The notes below the pieces were generated by a model, which worked only from the letters and a program-made list of their open reading frames with translations, had not been told where the DNA came from and did no database searches. A program made the position numbers and the translations under genes. A stretch of 64,000 bases of DNA from Actinoplanes lobatus (GTDB lineage Bacteria > Actinomycetota > Actinomycetes > Mycobacteriales > Micromonosporaceae): the NCBI RefSeq assembly GCF_014205215.1, contig NZ_JACHNC010000001.1:4717001-4781000 (forward strand), given 5' to 3'. Positions 1 through 9,600 of this stretch are shown here, in pieces (the stretch's first letter is position 1; the number at the start of each line of letters is the position of its first letter).

Positions 1-248
1 CCGCCGAACCCGTCCACCGCTGCCTTGACCAGCGCCTCCCCGGTGGCCATGTCGGCGACGTCGCCGGGGACCGCGACCGCCGTGCCGCCGGCGGTCCGGA
101 TCCGCTCGACCACCGCGTCGAGCGCGGGCCCGGGCAGATCGTTGAGCACCATCCGGGCGCCCGCCGCGGCCAGCGCCGCAGCCTCCGCGGCGCCCAGCCC
201 CTGCCCGGCCCCGGTCACGATCGCGACCCGCCCGTCCAGCGTGGCCAC
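1..248 (-). CDS. Short-chain dehydrogenase/reductase, 3' end outside window
   Basis: N-terminal 82 residues of an NAD(P)-dependent SDR; the rest lies beyond the left edge. The Rossmann glycine motif TGAGQGLG sits near residue 12, and an acidic residue after the second strand (VLNDLPG) fits NAD binding. The GTG start at 248 comes directly after the TGA of the upstream SDR gene (250-252), so the two are almost certainly co-transcribed and translationally coupled. With the KstR2-like regulator nearby, a steroid-ring or side-chain dehydrogenation role is likely but inferred; the active-site YxxxK region is not visible. Confidence 0.85.
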   Translation of the reverse strand, partial: MATLDGRVAIVTGAGQGLGAAEAAALAAAGARMVLNDLPGPALDAVVERIRTAGGTAVAVPGDVADMATGEALVKAAVDGFG

Positions 249-249
249 G

Positions 250-1011
250 TCAGTAGCCCGGGCCGCTGAGCAGGCCGCCGTCGGCGAGGAACTCGGCGCC
301 GGTGGTGTAGGACGCCTCGTCGGAGGCGAGGAACGCGACCAGCCGGGAGATCTCCACCGGCTCGGCGAACCGGGCGATCGGCAGCGACTTGAGGAATCCG
401 CCCCCGTCGACGCCGGTCATGGTCTGCGCGGCGGCCAGCGCCATCGACGTCATCACGCCACCCGGGTGCACCGAGTTGACCCGGATGCCGGCCGGCCCCA
501 GCTCCTGCGCCGCCGACCGGGTGAGGCCGCGGACGCCGAACTTGCTGGCGCTGTACGCCGACAGCCCGGCCGCCCCGGCGAAGCCCTCGATCGACGAGAT
601 GTTCACGATCGAGCCGCCGCCGCCCGCGGTCATCGGCGGCACCACCTGCCGGATGCCCAGCCACGTGCCGATCAGGTTGACCTCGACGACCTGCCGGAAC
701 TCGGCCGGGTCCATCGCGGCGACCGGCGCGTGCCGCAGGATGCCGGCGTTGTTGACGAGCACGTCGATCCGCCCGTACGCGTCGATCGTCTCGTCGACCG
801 CCACCGCCCAGTCGTCCTCGCTGGTGACGTCGTGGTGCACGTACCGGCACCGGTCCGCCCCGATCCCGTCGGCGACGGCCCGGCCCTTGTCGTCGAGGAC
901 GTCGCCGATCACCACCCGGGCGCCCTCGGCCGCGAAGTGCCGGGCGTGTGCCTTGCCCATGCCGCGCGCCCCGCCGGTGATCAGAGCCACCTTGCCGTCC
1001 AGCCGCCCCAT
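250..1011 (-). CDS. SDR family oxidoreductase (hydroxysteroid dehydrogenase-like)
   Basis: A 253-residue classical SDR, the usual length for the family. It has the cofactor motif TGGARGMG, the NNAG motif (LVNNAGIL), a catalytic serine (VNISSIEG) and the YSASK active site. The best relatives by pattern are 3-alpha/20-beta-hydroxysteroid dehydrogenases of the FabG3 type. The ATG at 1011 is chosen over an in-frame TTG at 1029 because GGGAGG lies about 6 bases before it. The gene follows an exact KstR2-type operator at 1039-1052 and is coupled to the next SDR downstream. The steroid substrate is inferred from context. Confidence 0.88.
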   Translation of the reverse strand: MGRLDGKVALITGGARGMGKAHARHFAAEGARVVIGDVLDDKGRAVADGIGADRCRYVHHDVTSEDDWAVAVDETIDAYGRIDVLVNNAGILRHAPVAAMDPAEFRQVVEVNLIGTWLGIRQVVPPMTAGGGGSIVNISSIEGFAGAAGLSAYSASKFGVRGLTRSAAQELGPAGIRVNSVHPGGVMTSMALAAAQTMTGVDGGGFLKSLPIARFAEPVEISRLVAFLASDEASYTTGAEFLADGGLLSGPGY

Positions 1012-1038
1012 CGCGCCTCCCGGAGTCAAGAAGCGCTT

Positions 1039-1052
1039 ACCAAGCGCTTGCT
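1039..1052. promoter_or_regulatory. KstR2-type operator, exact motif match
   Basis: ACCAAGCGCTTGCT matches every fixed position of the published mycobacterial KstR2 motif AnCAAGnnCTTGnT. Its core CAAGCGCTTG is a perfect 10-bp palindrome, and a further AAGCGCTT copy precedes it at 1031-1038. It lies between the stop of the KstR2-like gene and the start of the SDR gene at 1011, so it should control the SDR pair. Confidence 0.75.
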
Positions 1053-1059
1053 TGGGAGG

Positions 1060-1650
1060 CTACGCCGACTTGATGCCGTCGAAAAGGAGCCGCAACAGGC
1101 CGTCGACGATCTGGTCGGTGGTCCAGCTCTTCGACGACGTCCACGATGTCGGGAGCCAGAGGATGTCGCGGAGCAGCCGGTACGTCAGCCGCGCGTCCAG
1201 GTCGGCCCGGAACACCCCGGTCTCCCGGCCGCGTTCCAGCAGGTCGATCCAGGTCTGCTCGATCTCCTTCATGGCGGTGCGCAGGTACCCGAACCGGGGC
1301 TGCCCGGAGAAGTAGTTCCAGTCGCGCTGGAGCATGGTGAGCGCGGCCCGGTGCCGGTCCAGTGTGGCCGTGCTGGACCGGACGATCCGCTCGATCGCCG
1401 CCCGCGGGTCGTCGCTCCCGGCCACCGCGGCCCGGTACCCGGCCAGCACGTCCTCCAGGAACGCGCTGAGGATCTCGTCGCCGATCGACTCCTTGGAGTC
1501 GAAGTGGTGGTAGAGGCTGCCGGACAGGATGCCCGCGGCGTCCGCGATCTGCCGCACGGTGGTGGCCCGGAACCCCTGCTCGGCGAAGAGGTCGCCGGCC
1601 AGCCGGACCAGGTGCGTGCGCCGTTCCGACGGCGTCTTCGAGGTGCTCAC
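1060..1650 (-). CDS. TetR family repressor, KstR2-like
   Basis: A 196-residue TetR regulator. The N-terminal helix-turn-helix runs through FAEQGFRATTVRQIADAAG followed by LSGSLYHHFDSKE, close to mycobacterial KstR2 (Rv3557c), which senses a CoA-thioester intermediate of steroid rings C/D. The C-terminal ligand domain also resembles KstR2 (SQPRFGYLR compared with SQPRFSYIE as recalled). The start is the GTG at 1650. An exact KstR2 motif lies next to the gene at 1039-1052 and a weaker copy precedes its start at 1670-1683, fitting autoregulation. The family assignment rests on remembered sequence and the operators, not an alignment search. Confidence 0.82.
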   Translation of the reverse strand: MSTSKTPSERRTHLVRLAGDLFAEQGFRATTVRQIADAAGILSGSLYHHFDSKESIGDEILSAFLEDVLAGYRAAVAGSDDPRAAIERIVRSSTATLDRHRAALTMLQRDWNYFSGQPRFGYLRTAMKEIEQTWIDLLERGRETGVFRADLDARLTYRLLRDILWLPTSWTSSKSWTTDQIVDGLLRLLFDGIKSA

Positions 1651-1669
1651 CGGGCCATTATGGGCGCCG

Positions 1670-1683
1670 ACCGAACGCTTGCT
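1670..1683. promoter_or_regulatory. Degenerate KstR2-like operator
   Basis: ACCGAACGCTTGCT matches 8 of 10 fixed positions of AnCAAGnnCTTGnT; the right half-site is perfect and the left half has two mismatches. It lies 20 bases upstream of the KstR2-like start and could mediate autoregulation. Confidence 0.5.
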
Positions 1684-1706
1684 TGGTACACCCCACCCGG
1701 TTAGCG

Positions 1707-1720
1707 TAGAACGCGTTCTA
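1707..1720. promoter_or_regulatory. KstR-type operator, exact palindrome
   Basis: TAGAACGCGTTCTA is a perfect 14-bp palindrome and fits the published KstR motif TnnAACnnGTTnnA exactly. It lies 20 bases before the alcohol dehydrogenase start at 1741. KstR controls the upper steroid pathway in mycobacteria and rhodococci. The KstR gene itself is not in this window. Confidence 0.75.
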
Positions 1721-1740
1721 ATTTTCGAGGAGGTGCCGGG

Positions 1741-2820
1741 ATGCGCGCGGCGGTGCTGCACACCATCGGGGACGAGAAGCTCGACATCCGCGACGACGTG
1801 GCCGTCATCGGCCCCGGACCGGGTGAGGTGCGCCTGCGGGTGCGCGCGTCCGGCGTCTGCCACTCCGACCTGTCCGCCCTGCGCGGCGGCCTGCCCCAGC
1901 CGGTGCCCGCGATCCTCGGTCACGAGGCGGCCGGTGACGTGATCGAGGTCGGCGACAACGTGGACGACCTGGCGCCGGGCGACCGGGTCGCGGTCAACTG
2001 GCTGCCCGCCTGCGGTGTCTGCACACACTGCCGGCGCGCGGAGCCGTACCTCTGCATGACACACGTGATGGCCGGCTACGTGATGCCCCGGTTCACCGCC
2101 GGGGACCTGCCGATCTTCGGGATGGCCGGGTGCGGGGCGTTCGCCGAGGAGATGGTGGTCCCCCGGGCCGGGGCCGTGAAGATCGACGACGACGTCCCGT
2201 ACGAGGTGGCCGCACTCGTCGGCTGCGGCGTCACCACCGGCGTGGGCGCGGTGATCAACACGGCGCAGGTGCGGCCCGGCGACAGTGTCGTGGTGATCGG
2301 CTGCGGCGGCGTCGGCATCGCGGCCGTCCAGGGCGCCCGGGTCGCCGGCGCGGCCCTGATCATGGCGGTGGACACGGTGCCCGCCCGGCACGAGGCGGCC
2401 CGCCGGTTCGGCGCCACCCACACGGCCACCCCGGACGAGCTGAGCGACCTACAGATGGAGGTGGCGCCGGAGGGCTTCGACCACGCCTTCGACATCGTCG
2501 CCGTACCCGAGACGCTCCGGACCGCGTGGACCGCGTGCCGGCGCGGCGGCAGCGTGATCGTGGTGGGCGCCGGCCGCGCCGAGCACCAGGTCGAGTTCAG
2601 CCCGTTCGAGCTGCTCTTCGAGGGCAAGCGCATCCTGCCCTCGCTGTACGGCTCCGCCGAACCGCACCGCGACTTCCCCCGCCTGCTGGCCCTGTGGCGG
2701 GCCGGCCGCCTGGACATCGAGGGCATGATCAGCCGGCGGCTGCGGCTGGACCAGGTCGGCGACGCGCTGGCCGCGCTGGGCAGCGGCGACGTGATCCGCC
2801 AAGTGATCGTCCACGACTGA
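1741..2820 (+). CDS. Zinc-dependent alcohol dehydrogenase
   Basis: A 359-residue class III-like medium-chain dehydrogenase. Catalytic zinc ligands are in GVCHSDLSAL and LGHEAAG; the structural zinc cluster is CGVCTHCRRAEPYLC. The nucleotide fold shows VVIGCGGVGIAAVQGA. The ATG at 1741 follows GAGGAGGTGCCGGG, a strong ribosome site. The gene sits behind an exact KstR-type operator and 2 bases before an F420-type oxidoreductase, so both probably act in sterol or steroid oxidation. The exact alcohol substrate cannot be read from the sequence. Confidence 0.88.
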   Translation: MRAAVLHTIGDEKLDIRDDVAVIGPGPGEVRLRVRASGVCHSDLSALRGGLPQPVPAILGHEAAGDVIEVGDNVDDLAPGDRVAVNWLPACGVCTHCRRAEPYLCMTHVMAGYVMPRFTAGDLPIFGMAGCGAFAEEMVVPRAGAVKIDDDVPYEVAALVGCGVTTGVGAVINTAQVRPGDSVVVIGCGGVGIAAVQGARVAGAALIMAVDTVPARHEAARRFGATHTATPDELSDLQMEVAPEGFDHAFDIVAVPETLRTAWTACRRGGSVIVVGAGRAEHQVEFSPFELLFEGKRILPSLYGSAEPHRDFPRLLALWRAGRLDIEGMISRRLRLDQVGDALAALGSGDVIRQVIVHD

Positions 2821-2822
2821 CC

Positions 2823-3851
2823 ATGCGCCTCGGGATCCAGCTCGGCTACAGCGGCGAGGGCTTCGCGGCGGACGTCGACGAGGTCGTGGAGTACGAGGAG
2901 GCCGGCGCCGAGCTGGTCGTCGTGCCGGAGGCGTACAGCTTCGACGCGGTCAGCCGGCTGGGCTTCCTGGCCGCCCGGACTCGCCGGATGGGGCTGGCGT
3001 CCGGGGTGATGCAGATCTACACCCGCACGCCCACCCTGACCGCGATGACCGCGGCCGGCATCGACTACGTCTCGGGCGGCCGGTTCAGCCTGGGGCTGGG
3101 CGCGTCCGGACCGCAGGTGATCGAGGGCTTCCACGGTGTCCGCTACGACGCGCCGGTGGCCCGGACCCGGCAGATCGTCGAGATCTGCCGCCGCGTGTGG
3201 CGCCGCGAGACCCTCATCTTCGAGGGCGGCCACTACCGGATCCCACTGCCGGGGGAGTACGCCAAGCCGCTCAAACTGATCAACCACCCGGTCCGTCCGC
3301 GGATCCCGGTCCTGCTGGCCGCCATGGGACCGCGCAACGTGGCCCTGGCCGCCGAGATCGCCGAGGGCTGGCAGGCGCTGTGGATCGACCCGCGCGCCGC
3401 CGGACGGGTGTTCGGTGACGCGCTGGCCGACGGCCTGTCCCGCCGCGACCCGGCCCTGGGCCCGCTGGACATCAGCGTCCCGGTGCCGTTCGCGCTGCGC
3501 GAGCAGGGCCTGGACCGGCACCGCGCCCAGCTCGCCCTCTACCTCGGCGGCATGGGCGCGCGCGGCCGCAACTTCTCCAACGACCTGGTCCGCCGGTACG
3601 GGTACGCCGACGCCGCCACCCGCATCCAGGAGCTCTACCTGTCCGGCCGCCGGGCCGAGGCGGTCGCCGCCGTCCCGGAGGATCTGGTCGCCGCCACCTC
3701 GCTGGTCGGCCCGCCGGACGAGATCCGCCGCCGCCTCGACGCCCTGGCCGGCGTCGGCGTCACCACACTGCTGGTGTCCCCGTTGGCCGCCGAGCGCGCC
3801 GAGCGGGTCAAGGATGTGCAGACACTGTCCACCCTGCTCGCCACCCGGTGA
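2823..3851 (+). CDS. LLM-class F420-dependent oxidoreductase
   Basis: A 342-residue luciferase-like TIM-barrel protein. Typical stretches are the N-terminal MRLGIQLGYSG, the FSLGLGASGPQVIEGFHG region that forms the F420 pocket in this family, and IPVLLAAMGPRNVALAAE. It starts 2 bases after the alcohol dehydrogenase stop and so belongs to the same operon. A related gene (Rv3520c) is a KstR-regulon member in mycobacteria, which agrees with the operator upstream. F420 rather than FMN is inferred from family pattern and host. Confidence 0.85.
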   Translation: MRLGIQLGYSGEGFAADVDEVVEYEEAGAELVVVPEAYSFDAVSRLGFLAARTRRMGLASGVMQIYTRTPTLTAMTAAGIDYVSGGRFSLGLGASGPQVIEGFHGVRYDAPVARTRQIVEICRRVWRRETLIFEGGHYRIPLPGEYAKPLKLINHPVRPRIPVLLAAMGPRNVALAAEIAEGWQALWIDPRAAGRVFGDALADGLSRRDPALGPLDISVPVPFALREQGLDRHRAQLALYLGGMGARGRNFSNDLVRRYGYADAATRIQELYLSGRRAEAVAAVPEDLVAATSLVGPPDEIRRRLDALAGVGVTTLLVSPLAAERAERVKDVQTLSTLLATR

Positions 3852-4847
3852 TCAATCGGTGAAGGTGACGACCACCTTCGCCCGGGCGTGCTCGACCATC
3901 AGATAGCGGAGCGCCTCCGCGGTCTGCTCGAACGGGTACGCCCGGTCGATCACCGGCACGATCGTCTTCTCCTCGGCCAGCTCCCGCAGCGCGGCCAGCA
4001 TCGCCGGGCCGGCCGCCGCCGTGTTCAACTGCACCACCCGCTGCCGTCCCAGCCGGCCCACCGTCTGCCCGGCGATCGACAGCCCGACCGGACCGATCAC
4101 CAAAGGCCGGGTACGGGCATTGCCGCCCCCGCCCAGCACCAGCGTCCCCTCCGGAGCCACCGCCCGGCGCAGCGCCCGCAGCGAACGGCTCGCCGCCAGA
4201 TCCAGCACCAGGTCGTACCGGCCGCCGGAGCGGGTGAAATCCTCGGACGTGTAGTCGATCACCTCGGCGCCCAGCGACCGGACCAGATCGGTGTTCCGGC
4301 CGCTGCACACCCCCGTCACCGCACCGCCGTAGGCCCGCGCCAACTGCACCGCGAACGTGCCCACCCCACCCGAGGCGCCGTTCACCAGCACCCGCTGCCC
4401 GGGCCGCACCGGCGCCAGATCGCGCAGCGCTTGCAACGCCGTCGCGCCGGCCAGCGGCAGCGCGGCCGCCTCCTCGAAGCTCAGATTCTCCGGCTTACGC
4501 TCCACCACCGACTGCGCGGCGCACACGAACTCGGCGAACGCCCCGTCACCGTCACGCAGATCGCCGAACACCTCGTCGCCCGGCGCGAACCGGGTCACCG
4601 ACCGGCCCACCGCGGTCACCACACCCGCGAAATCGCTGCCCCGGATCGGGGCGGCCGGGCCGCGCAGGCCGAAGATCGGGGACATCAGCCGGGCCACGTA
4701 CGGGTCGCCGCGCATGATGTGCCAGTCCCGTGCGTTCAGGGACGCGGCCCGTACCCGTACCAGAATCTCGTCGTCAGCCGGAACCGGCGCCGCCACCTCG
4801 GCCATCCGCAGCGTCTCGCCGTACCGGTCCTGCACCATCGCCCTCAT
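3852..4847 (-). CDS. NAD(P)-dependent quinone-oxidoreductase-like MDR enzyme
   Basis: A 331-residue zinc-free medium-chain dehydrogenase. It has the GroES-like N-terminus with RGSDFAGVVTAVG, the cofactor motif VLVNGASGGVGTFAVQLA, and no structural-zinc cysteines. The ATG at 4847 is kept because MRAMVQDRYGE lines up with the usual start of this family (MKAIVQDRYG), although an ATG at 4838 is also in frame and neither has a clear ribosome site. It is tail-to-tail with the F420-type gene with no gap between stop codons. The substrate is unknown. Confidence 0.85.
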   Translation of the reverse strand: MRAMVQDRYGETLRMAEVAAPVPADDEILVRVRAASLNARDWHIMRGDPYVARLMSPIFGLRGPAAPIRGSDFAGVVTAVGRSVTRFAPGDEVFGDLRDGDGAFAEFVCAAQSVVERKPENLSFEEAAALPLAGATALQALRDLAPVRPGQRVLVNGASGGVGTFAVQLARAYGGAVTGVCSGRNTDLVRSLGAEVIDYTSEDFTRSGGRYDLVLDLAASRSLRALRRAVAPEGTLVLGGGGNARTRPLVIGPVGLSIAGQTVGRLGRQRVVQLNTAAAGPAMLAALRELAEEKTIVPVIDRAYPFEQTAEALRYLMVEHARAKVVVTFTD

Positions 4848-4912
4848 ACCCGTCGATGGTGGCCGTGGGAGAAAGCGAAATCATCGGTCCCCGGTACGCC
4901 CCGAAAGCCGTA

Positions 4913-5569
4913 CTAAAGTTCGATCCGCCGTGTCTCGAACGCCCAGATCGCCACCTCCACACGGTTCCGGGCGCCCAGCTTGTTCATCAGGCTCGTGACA
5001 TGCGTCTTCACCGTGCTCAGCGTGATGAACAGCTCGGCCGCCACCTCCGCGTTCGTCCGCCCCCGCGCCACCAGCGCCAGCACCTGCTCCTCCCGCTCGG
5101 TCAGCGGATCCACCGGCTGCCGGGGCACCGGCGCCGGAGCCGTCCCGGCGAACGCCTTCAGTAGCCGGGTGGTGATGTTCGGGGCGATCAGCGCGTCCCC
5201 GGACGCCGCGGCCCGCACCGCCTGACCCAGCAGCGCCGTCCCGGCGTCCTTCAGCAGGAAACCGCGGGCGCCCGCGCGCAGCGCCGCGTAGACGTACTCG
5301 TCCAGATCGAACGTCGTGATCACCACGACCGCGAGCGGATCCGCGACCGCCGGGCCGGCCAGCAGACGGGTCGCCTCGATCCCGTCGATGCCCGGCATCC
5401 GGATGTCCAGCAGGCACACGTCCGGCCGCAGCCGCCGGGCCAGCTCCACCGCCTGCCGCCCGTCCCCCGCCTCGCCGACCACCTCGATGTCCGGCTGCGC
5501 GTTCAGCATGATCGCCAGCCCGGTCCGGACGATCTCCTGATCATCCGCGACGACCACCCGAACGCTCAC
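4913..5569 (-). CDS. NarL/LuxR-family response regulator
   Basis: A 218-residue two-domain regulator. The receiver starts VRVVVADDQEIVRTG and carries the phospho-acceptor aspartate in CLLDIRMPG, the conserved Thr in ITTFD and the Lys in FLLKDAG. The C-terminal LuxR helix-turn-helix is LTEREEQVLALVARGRTNAE followed by STVKTHVTSLMNKL. The GTG start at 5569 overlaps the TGA of the kinase gene by 4 bases, so the pair is coupled. Its targets are unknown; the nearest gene on the other side is a minus-strand MDR enzyme. Confidence 0.9.
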   Translation of the reverse strand: MSVRVVVADDQEIVRTGLAIMLNAQPDIEVVGEAGDGRQAVELARRLRPDVCLLDIRMPGIDGIEATRLLAGPAVADPLAVVVITTFDLDEYVYAALRAGARGFLLKDAGTALLGQAVRAAASGDALIAPNITTRLLKAFAGTAPAPVPRQPVDPLTEREEQVLALVARGRTNAEVAAELFITLSTVKTHVTSLMNKLGARNRVEVAIWAFETRRIEL

Positions 5570-6636
5570 GCCGCCACTCTCGGCAGGGTCGCGCTGACCG
5601 ACCAGCCACGATCCGGGTTCGGCCCGGCCTGGCACGTCCCGCCGAGCAACCCGGCGCGCTCGACCATGCCGCTCACCCCGTACCCCGAGGAAAGCCCACC
5701 GTGCTCGCCGTCGTCGCTCACCTGGAGCCGCACGGACGTCTCGTCCGCCGTCACCCGGACCTCGATCCGGGTGGCGTTGCGGGCATGCCGGCGCGCGTTC
5801 GTCACCGACTCCTGCGTGAGCCGGAACAGCGTGGCCGCCACCGCCGGGGACAGATCGTCGACGTCACCGTCCAACCGCACCTCCACCGGCGGGCCCACCG
5901 TCGACGGCCCGGCCAGCGCCCGCACGTCACCGATGCCCGGCTCGCGCAGCACCCGCACCATCGACCGCATCGACGCCAGCGCCTTCGACGCCTCCGACTC
6001 GATCAGCCGCAACGCCTCCACGGCCGACGCCGGGTCACGCTCCGCGGTCGCCTGCCCGGCCTGCGCCCGGATCGCCATGGCCGACACGTGATGCGCCACC
6101 GTGTCGTGCAGATCCCGGGCCAGCCGCTCCCGCTCCAGCATCCGCAGATGCTGCCGCTCCCGCAGCCGCGCCCGCGCCCGGAACCGCATCGCCAGCCCGA
6201 GCGCCCCGATCCCGAACAGGATGATCAGCCCGGCCAGCACGTCGGCCTCGGTGAGCTGCGCGAACCCGTAGCCGATCGCCAGCCGCCCGGCGATGATCAG
6301 CGAACCGGCCGCGATCTCCAGACCGGAACCCCAGCGGAACAGCGCATACGGCAGCAGCAACAGAACCGCGGCCAGCGTCAGGAAACTCGGGAACCCGGTC
6401 AGGAACGGCTCGATCGTGCACACCCCGAAGCCGATCGCCAGCACCAGCAACGGCCGCTGCCGGCGCCACAGCAGCAGCGGCACCACGGCGAACCCGATCA
6501 GCGCGCCCAGCGGAGACGAGCGCACGACACCCTCGACGATCACGGCCGGGAGCAGCACCGCGACCAGCAGCCAGTCCCGCCGCACCCGCTCCGGAGGAGG
6601 GGGAGTCGGCCGGAGCGTCCACAGCACCTCGCGCAT
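5566..6636 (-). CDS. DesK-type sensor histidine kinase
   Basis: A 356-residue membrane kinase. About five hydrophobic segments span residues 25-150, then a HisKA_3 dimerisation domain with the phospho-histidine in RLARDLHDTVAHHVSAMAIR, and a C-terminal ATPase domain (N-box LTQESVTNARRHA; G-box SDDGEHG and GYGVSGMVERAGLLGG). It has no large extracellular sensor, so the signal is probably sensed in or at the membrane. It is translated together with the response regulator downstream. Confidence 0.9.
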   Translation of the reverse strand: MREVLWTLRPTPPPPERVRRDWLLVAVLLPAVIVEGVVRSSPLGALIGFAVVPLLLWRRQRPLLVLAIGFGVCTIEPFLTGFPSFLTLAAVLLLLPYALFRWGSGLEIAAGSLIIAGRLAIGYGFAQLTEADVLAGLIILFGIGALGLAMRFRARARLRERQHLRMLERERLARDLHDTVAHHVSAMAIRAQAGQATAERDPASAVEALRLIESEASKALASMRSMVRVLREPGIGDVRALAGPSTVGPPVEVRLDGDVDDLSPAVAATLFRLTQESVTNARRHARNATRIEVRVTADETSVRLQVSDDGEHGGLSSGYGVSGMVERAGLLGGTCQAGPNPDRGWSVSATLPRVAA

Positions 6637-6661
6637 CCCTCGATGGTAGGACCGCCGTCCC

Positions 6662-6667
6662 TATGAT
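6662..6667 (+). promoter_or_regulatory. -10 element for a leaderless transcript
   Basis: TATGAT lies 6 bases before the GTG at 6674, and no Shine-Dalgarno fits that start. In actinobacteria this spacing places transcription start at the first base of the start codon. No convincing -35 is seen. Confidence 0.5.
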
Positions 6668-6673
6668 GGGGCC

Positions 6674-9600
6674 GTGCCGCAGTCGTTGTCCTATCTCGAC
6701 GCCGTCAAACTGCTCGGCGGCTCCGGGCCGTTCATGAAGGTCGCCGACAACGTGCTGGGCGGCGTGCTCAGCGTCGCGACGGCCGGCGGCAGCGAGGTGG
6801 CCGTCAGCCTCTTCGACGCCAAGACCGAGGCGGTCCGGCTCGGCCAGCTGGTCACCGACAGGATCACCGATATCGTACGGGGACAGACGCGCTACAACCG
6901 CACCGAGCGCCTGCACGCCGCCCACGCCGTCCTGGTCGTCACCTCGTTCTTCACCGCCCTCGACGACTGCCTGTCCACCACCGGCCTCGACTCCCCGGGG
7001 TTCGCCAAGGAGGACCAGCTCCTGCTCGTCTCGGCGGCCCGGACCGAGGGCTCCTGGCAGTCCCGCCTGCTCGACGCCGGCATTCCCTCGCCCAGCCCCG
7101 ACCTGCCGTACGACGTGCTGCTGGAACACCTCGGCACCTGGTTCACCGACCGGGGCCGGCACATGGCCGAGTACCTGAGCGGTTTCGCGGTCTGGGCCGC
7201 CGCCGACTCCCGCACCCGCACCGCCGTCCACGCCGTCCTCACCGGACGCCTGCCCGAACTCGCCGTCGAACGCTACGAGACGACCGTGCGGCAGCTGTCC
7301 CAGGAGGTGCCGGAGTTCGCGATCTGGCTGGCCCGGTTCGAGTCCCGTGCGGTCTCCCGAGGGCTGGAACACCTGGAGGCGGCCCTGCTCGAGGCCACCA
7401 GCGACCGGGCGCCGGCCCGGCACCGCGCCGACCTCGCGCTCACCTACCGGGCCGTGCTCGACGACCCGGTCCTCGGCGGCGACACCGGCGAGGTGACCAA
7501 GCCCAGCCTCGGGATCGCCTACCTCGACCCGCGCTTCCGGGTGAAGGCCGCCGGCCCGGGCGCCCGCGCCGCCGACGAGGACTGGTGGGCGGACGCGCCG
7601 GTCCGCGACGACTTCGGCACCTTCCTGGCCACCTACCTGACCACCCCGCAGGCCGCCGAGGCCCCGATGCTGCTGCTCGGCCAGCCCGGCGCCGGGAAGT
7701 CCACACTGACCAAGGTGCTGGCCGCCCGGCTGCCGGCCGCCGACTACCTGGTCGTCCGGGTCACGCTGCGCGAGGTCCGCGCCGAAGCCGAGATCCAGGA
7801 CCAGATCGAACAGGCGCTGCGCGGCGCCATCGGCGAGACCGTCGCCTGGGCGGACCTGGCCCGCGACGCCGACGCCGCCATGCCGGTCGTCCTGCTCGAC
7901 GGCTTCGACGAGCTGTTGCAGGCCACCGGCCTGCACCAGTCCGACTATCTGACCCGGGTGGCCGCGTTCCAGCAGCGTGAGGCCCGGCTCGGCCGTCCGG
8001 CCGCGGTCGTGGTGACCAGCCGGGTCGCGGTCGCCGACCGGGCCCGCCTGCCCGCCGGGAGCCTCGCCGCCCGCCTGGAGCCCTTCGACGAGTCCCAGGT
8101 GGAGCGCTGGCTCACCACCTGGAACGACGCCAACGCCGCCTACTGGACCCGGACCGGCCTCCGTCCGCTCGCCCGTGATGTCGTGCTGCGTTTCCCGGAC
8201 CTGGCCACCCAACCGTTGCTGCTGCTCATGCTGGCCATCTACGACGCGACCGGCAACGCCCTCCAGTCCGCCACCGACTTCGACACCGGCCGGCTCTACG
8301 AGCAGCTGCTGCACGACTTCGCCGCCCGTGAGGTGCGCCGGGTCCACGACGGCCGCCCGGACGACGAACTGCCGGGGCTCGTCGAGGAGGAACTGCTGCG
8401 GCTGTCGGTGGTCGCGTTCGCGATGTTCCACCGGCTCCGCCTCTGGGTCACCACCGAGGAACTCGACGCCGACCTGGCCGGGCTCGGCCTCCGGCGCTCG
8501 GCCTCCGGCCGGACCGCCGACTTCCGCAGCCGGCTCTCCGCGGGCCAGGAGATGGTCGGCCGGTTCTTCTTCATCCAGCGGGCGCAGGCCCTGCAAGACG
8601 ATCAAACCCGGCAGACGTACGAGTTCCTGCACGCGACGTTCGGCGAATACCTGGTGGCAAGGCTCGTGGTGCACGCCGTCCAGGAGGCGGCCGCCCTGTC
8701 CAAGGTTCGCTCGATCCGGCTGGGTCAGCAGTCCCAGGACGACGAACTGCTCCAGAACCTGCTCGGCTACACGCCGCTCAGCGCCCGCGCCACGATCCTG
8801 CCGTTCGTCACCGCCCTGCTGACCCGGTCGAGCCCAAACGATCTGCGCGAGTGGCTGATCGACCGGCTGCGGACGGCGGTGATCCGCCCGGCGTGGACGC
8901 CGAGGGCCTACCAGCCGGTGGACAAGCGGGCCGACCACTGGATGGCGACGTACTCGTTCAACCTGCTGCTGCTCACCCTGGCCTGCGGGCAACCGGTCCG
9001 GGCCACCGATCTCTACCGGCACGCCCGGGACCCGGCCGGCTGGCTCCGCGACATGGCGCTCCAGTGGCGGGCGGCCGTGCCCGGCGGCATGTTCCTCGAC
9101 GCGCTGGAGCTCTTGCAGGTGAATCGGGAGTGGGCCGCCGACGGCCGCCGTGACCTGGTGCTGCGCAACGAGCGGGGGATCGGGTGGACCGGGGTGGATC
9201 CACGCTGGGCGTTCAGCTTCGGGCGCAGTTGGAACTTCCCGGAGGTCATGTCGAGCACCGACTACTTCCCATTGGCCACGGCGTTCCGGTCGATGGACCT
9301 GAGCAGCTCTTTCTCCGACGACGCGATCCGGCACGCGGCGGAGGCGGCGCTGGGACATCTTCCTCTCCAGGCGCTGGTGATCCTCGTCGAGCACGGCCCG
9401 GGCGACGCCGAATCGGTGGCGCACACCCTGATGAGCCTTTCGATGAGTTCCGGCGCACTGGTTCCGGTGAAGGAGCTGCTGTCCTCCTACGACCGTGCCT
9501 TGAGAGCGATCGACCGGGTGGAACAGCTGTTGCGCGACCTCGGGAGCCTGACGACCGATCTGTTTCTCCGGTCTCTAGCCGTCGATGCCGGCCGGCTACC

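Noticed and set aside
25..1704. 559-codon open frame on the plus strand opposite the SDR and TetR genes
   Set aside because: It encodes Arg/Pro/Ala-rich low-complexity sequence and mirrors well-supported genes; high GC at third positions leaves such frames open.
6035..9424. 1129-codon minus-strand frame
   Set aside because: It lies antisense to the NACHT gene with its Walker motifs and has no ribosome site or recognisable domain.
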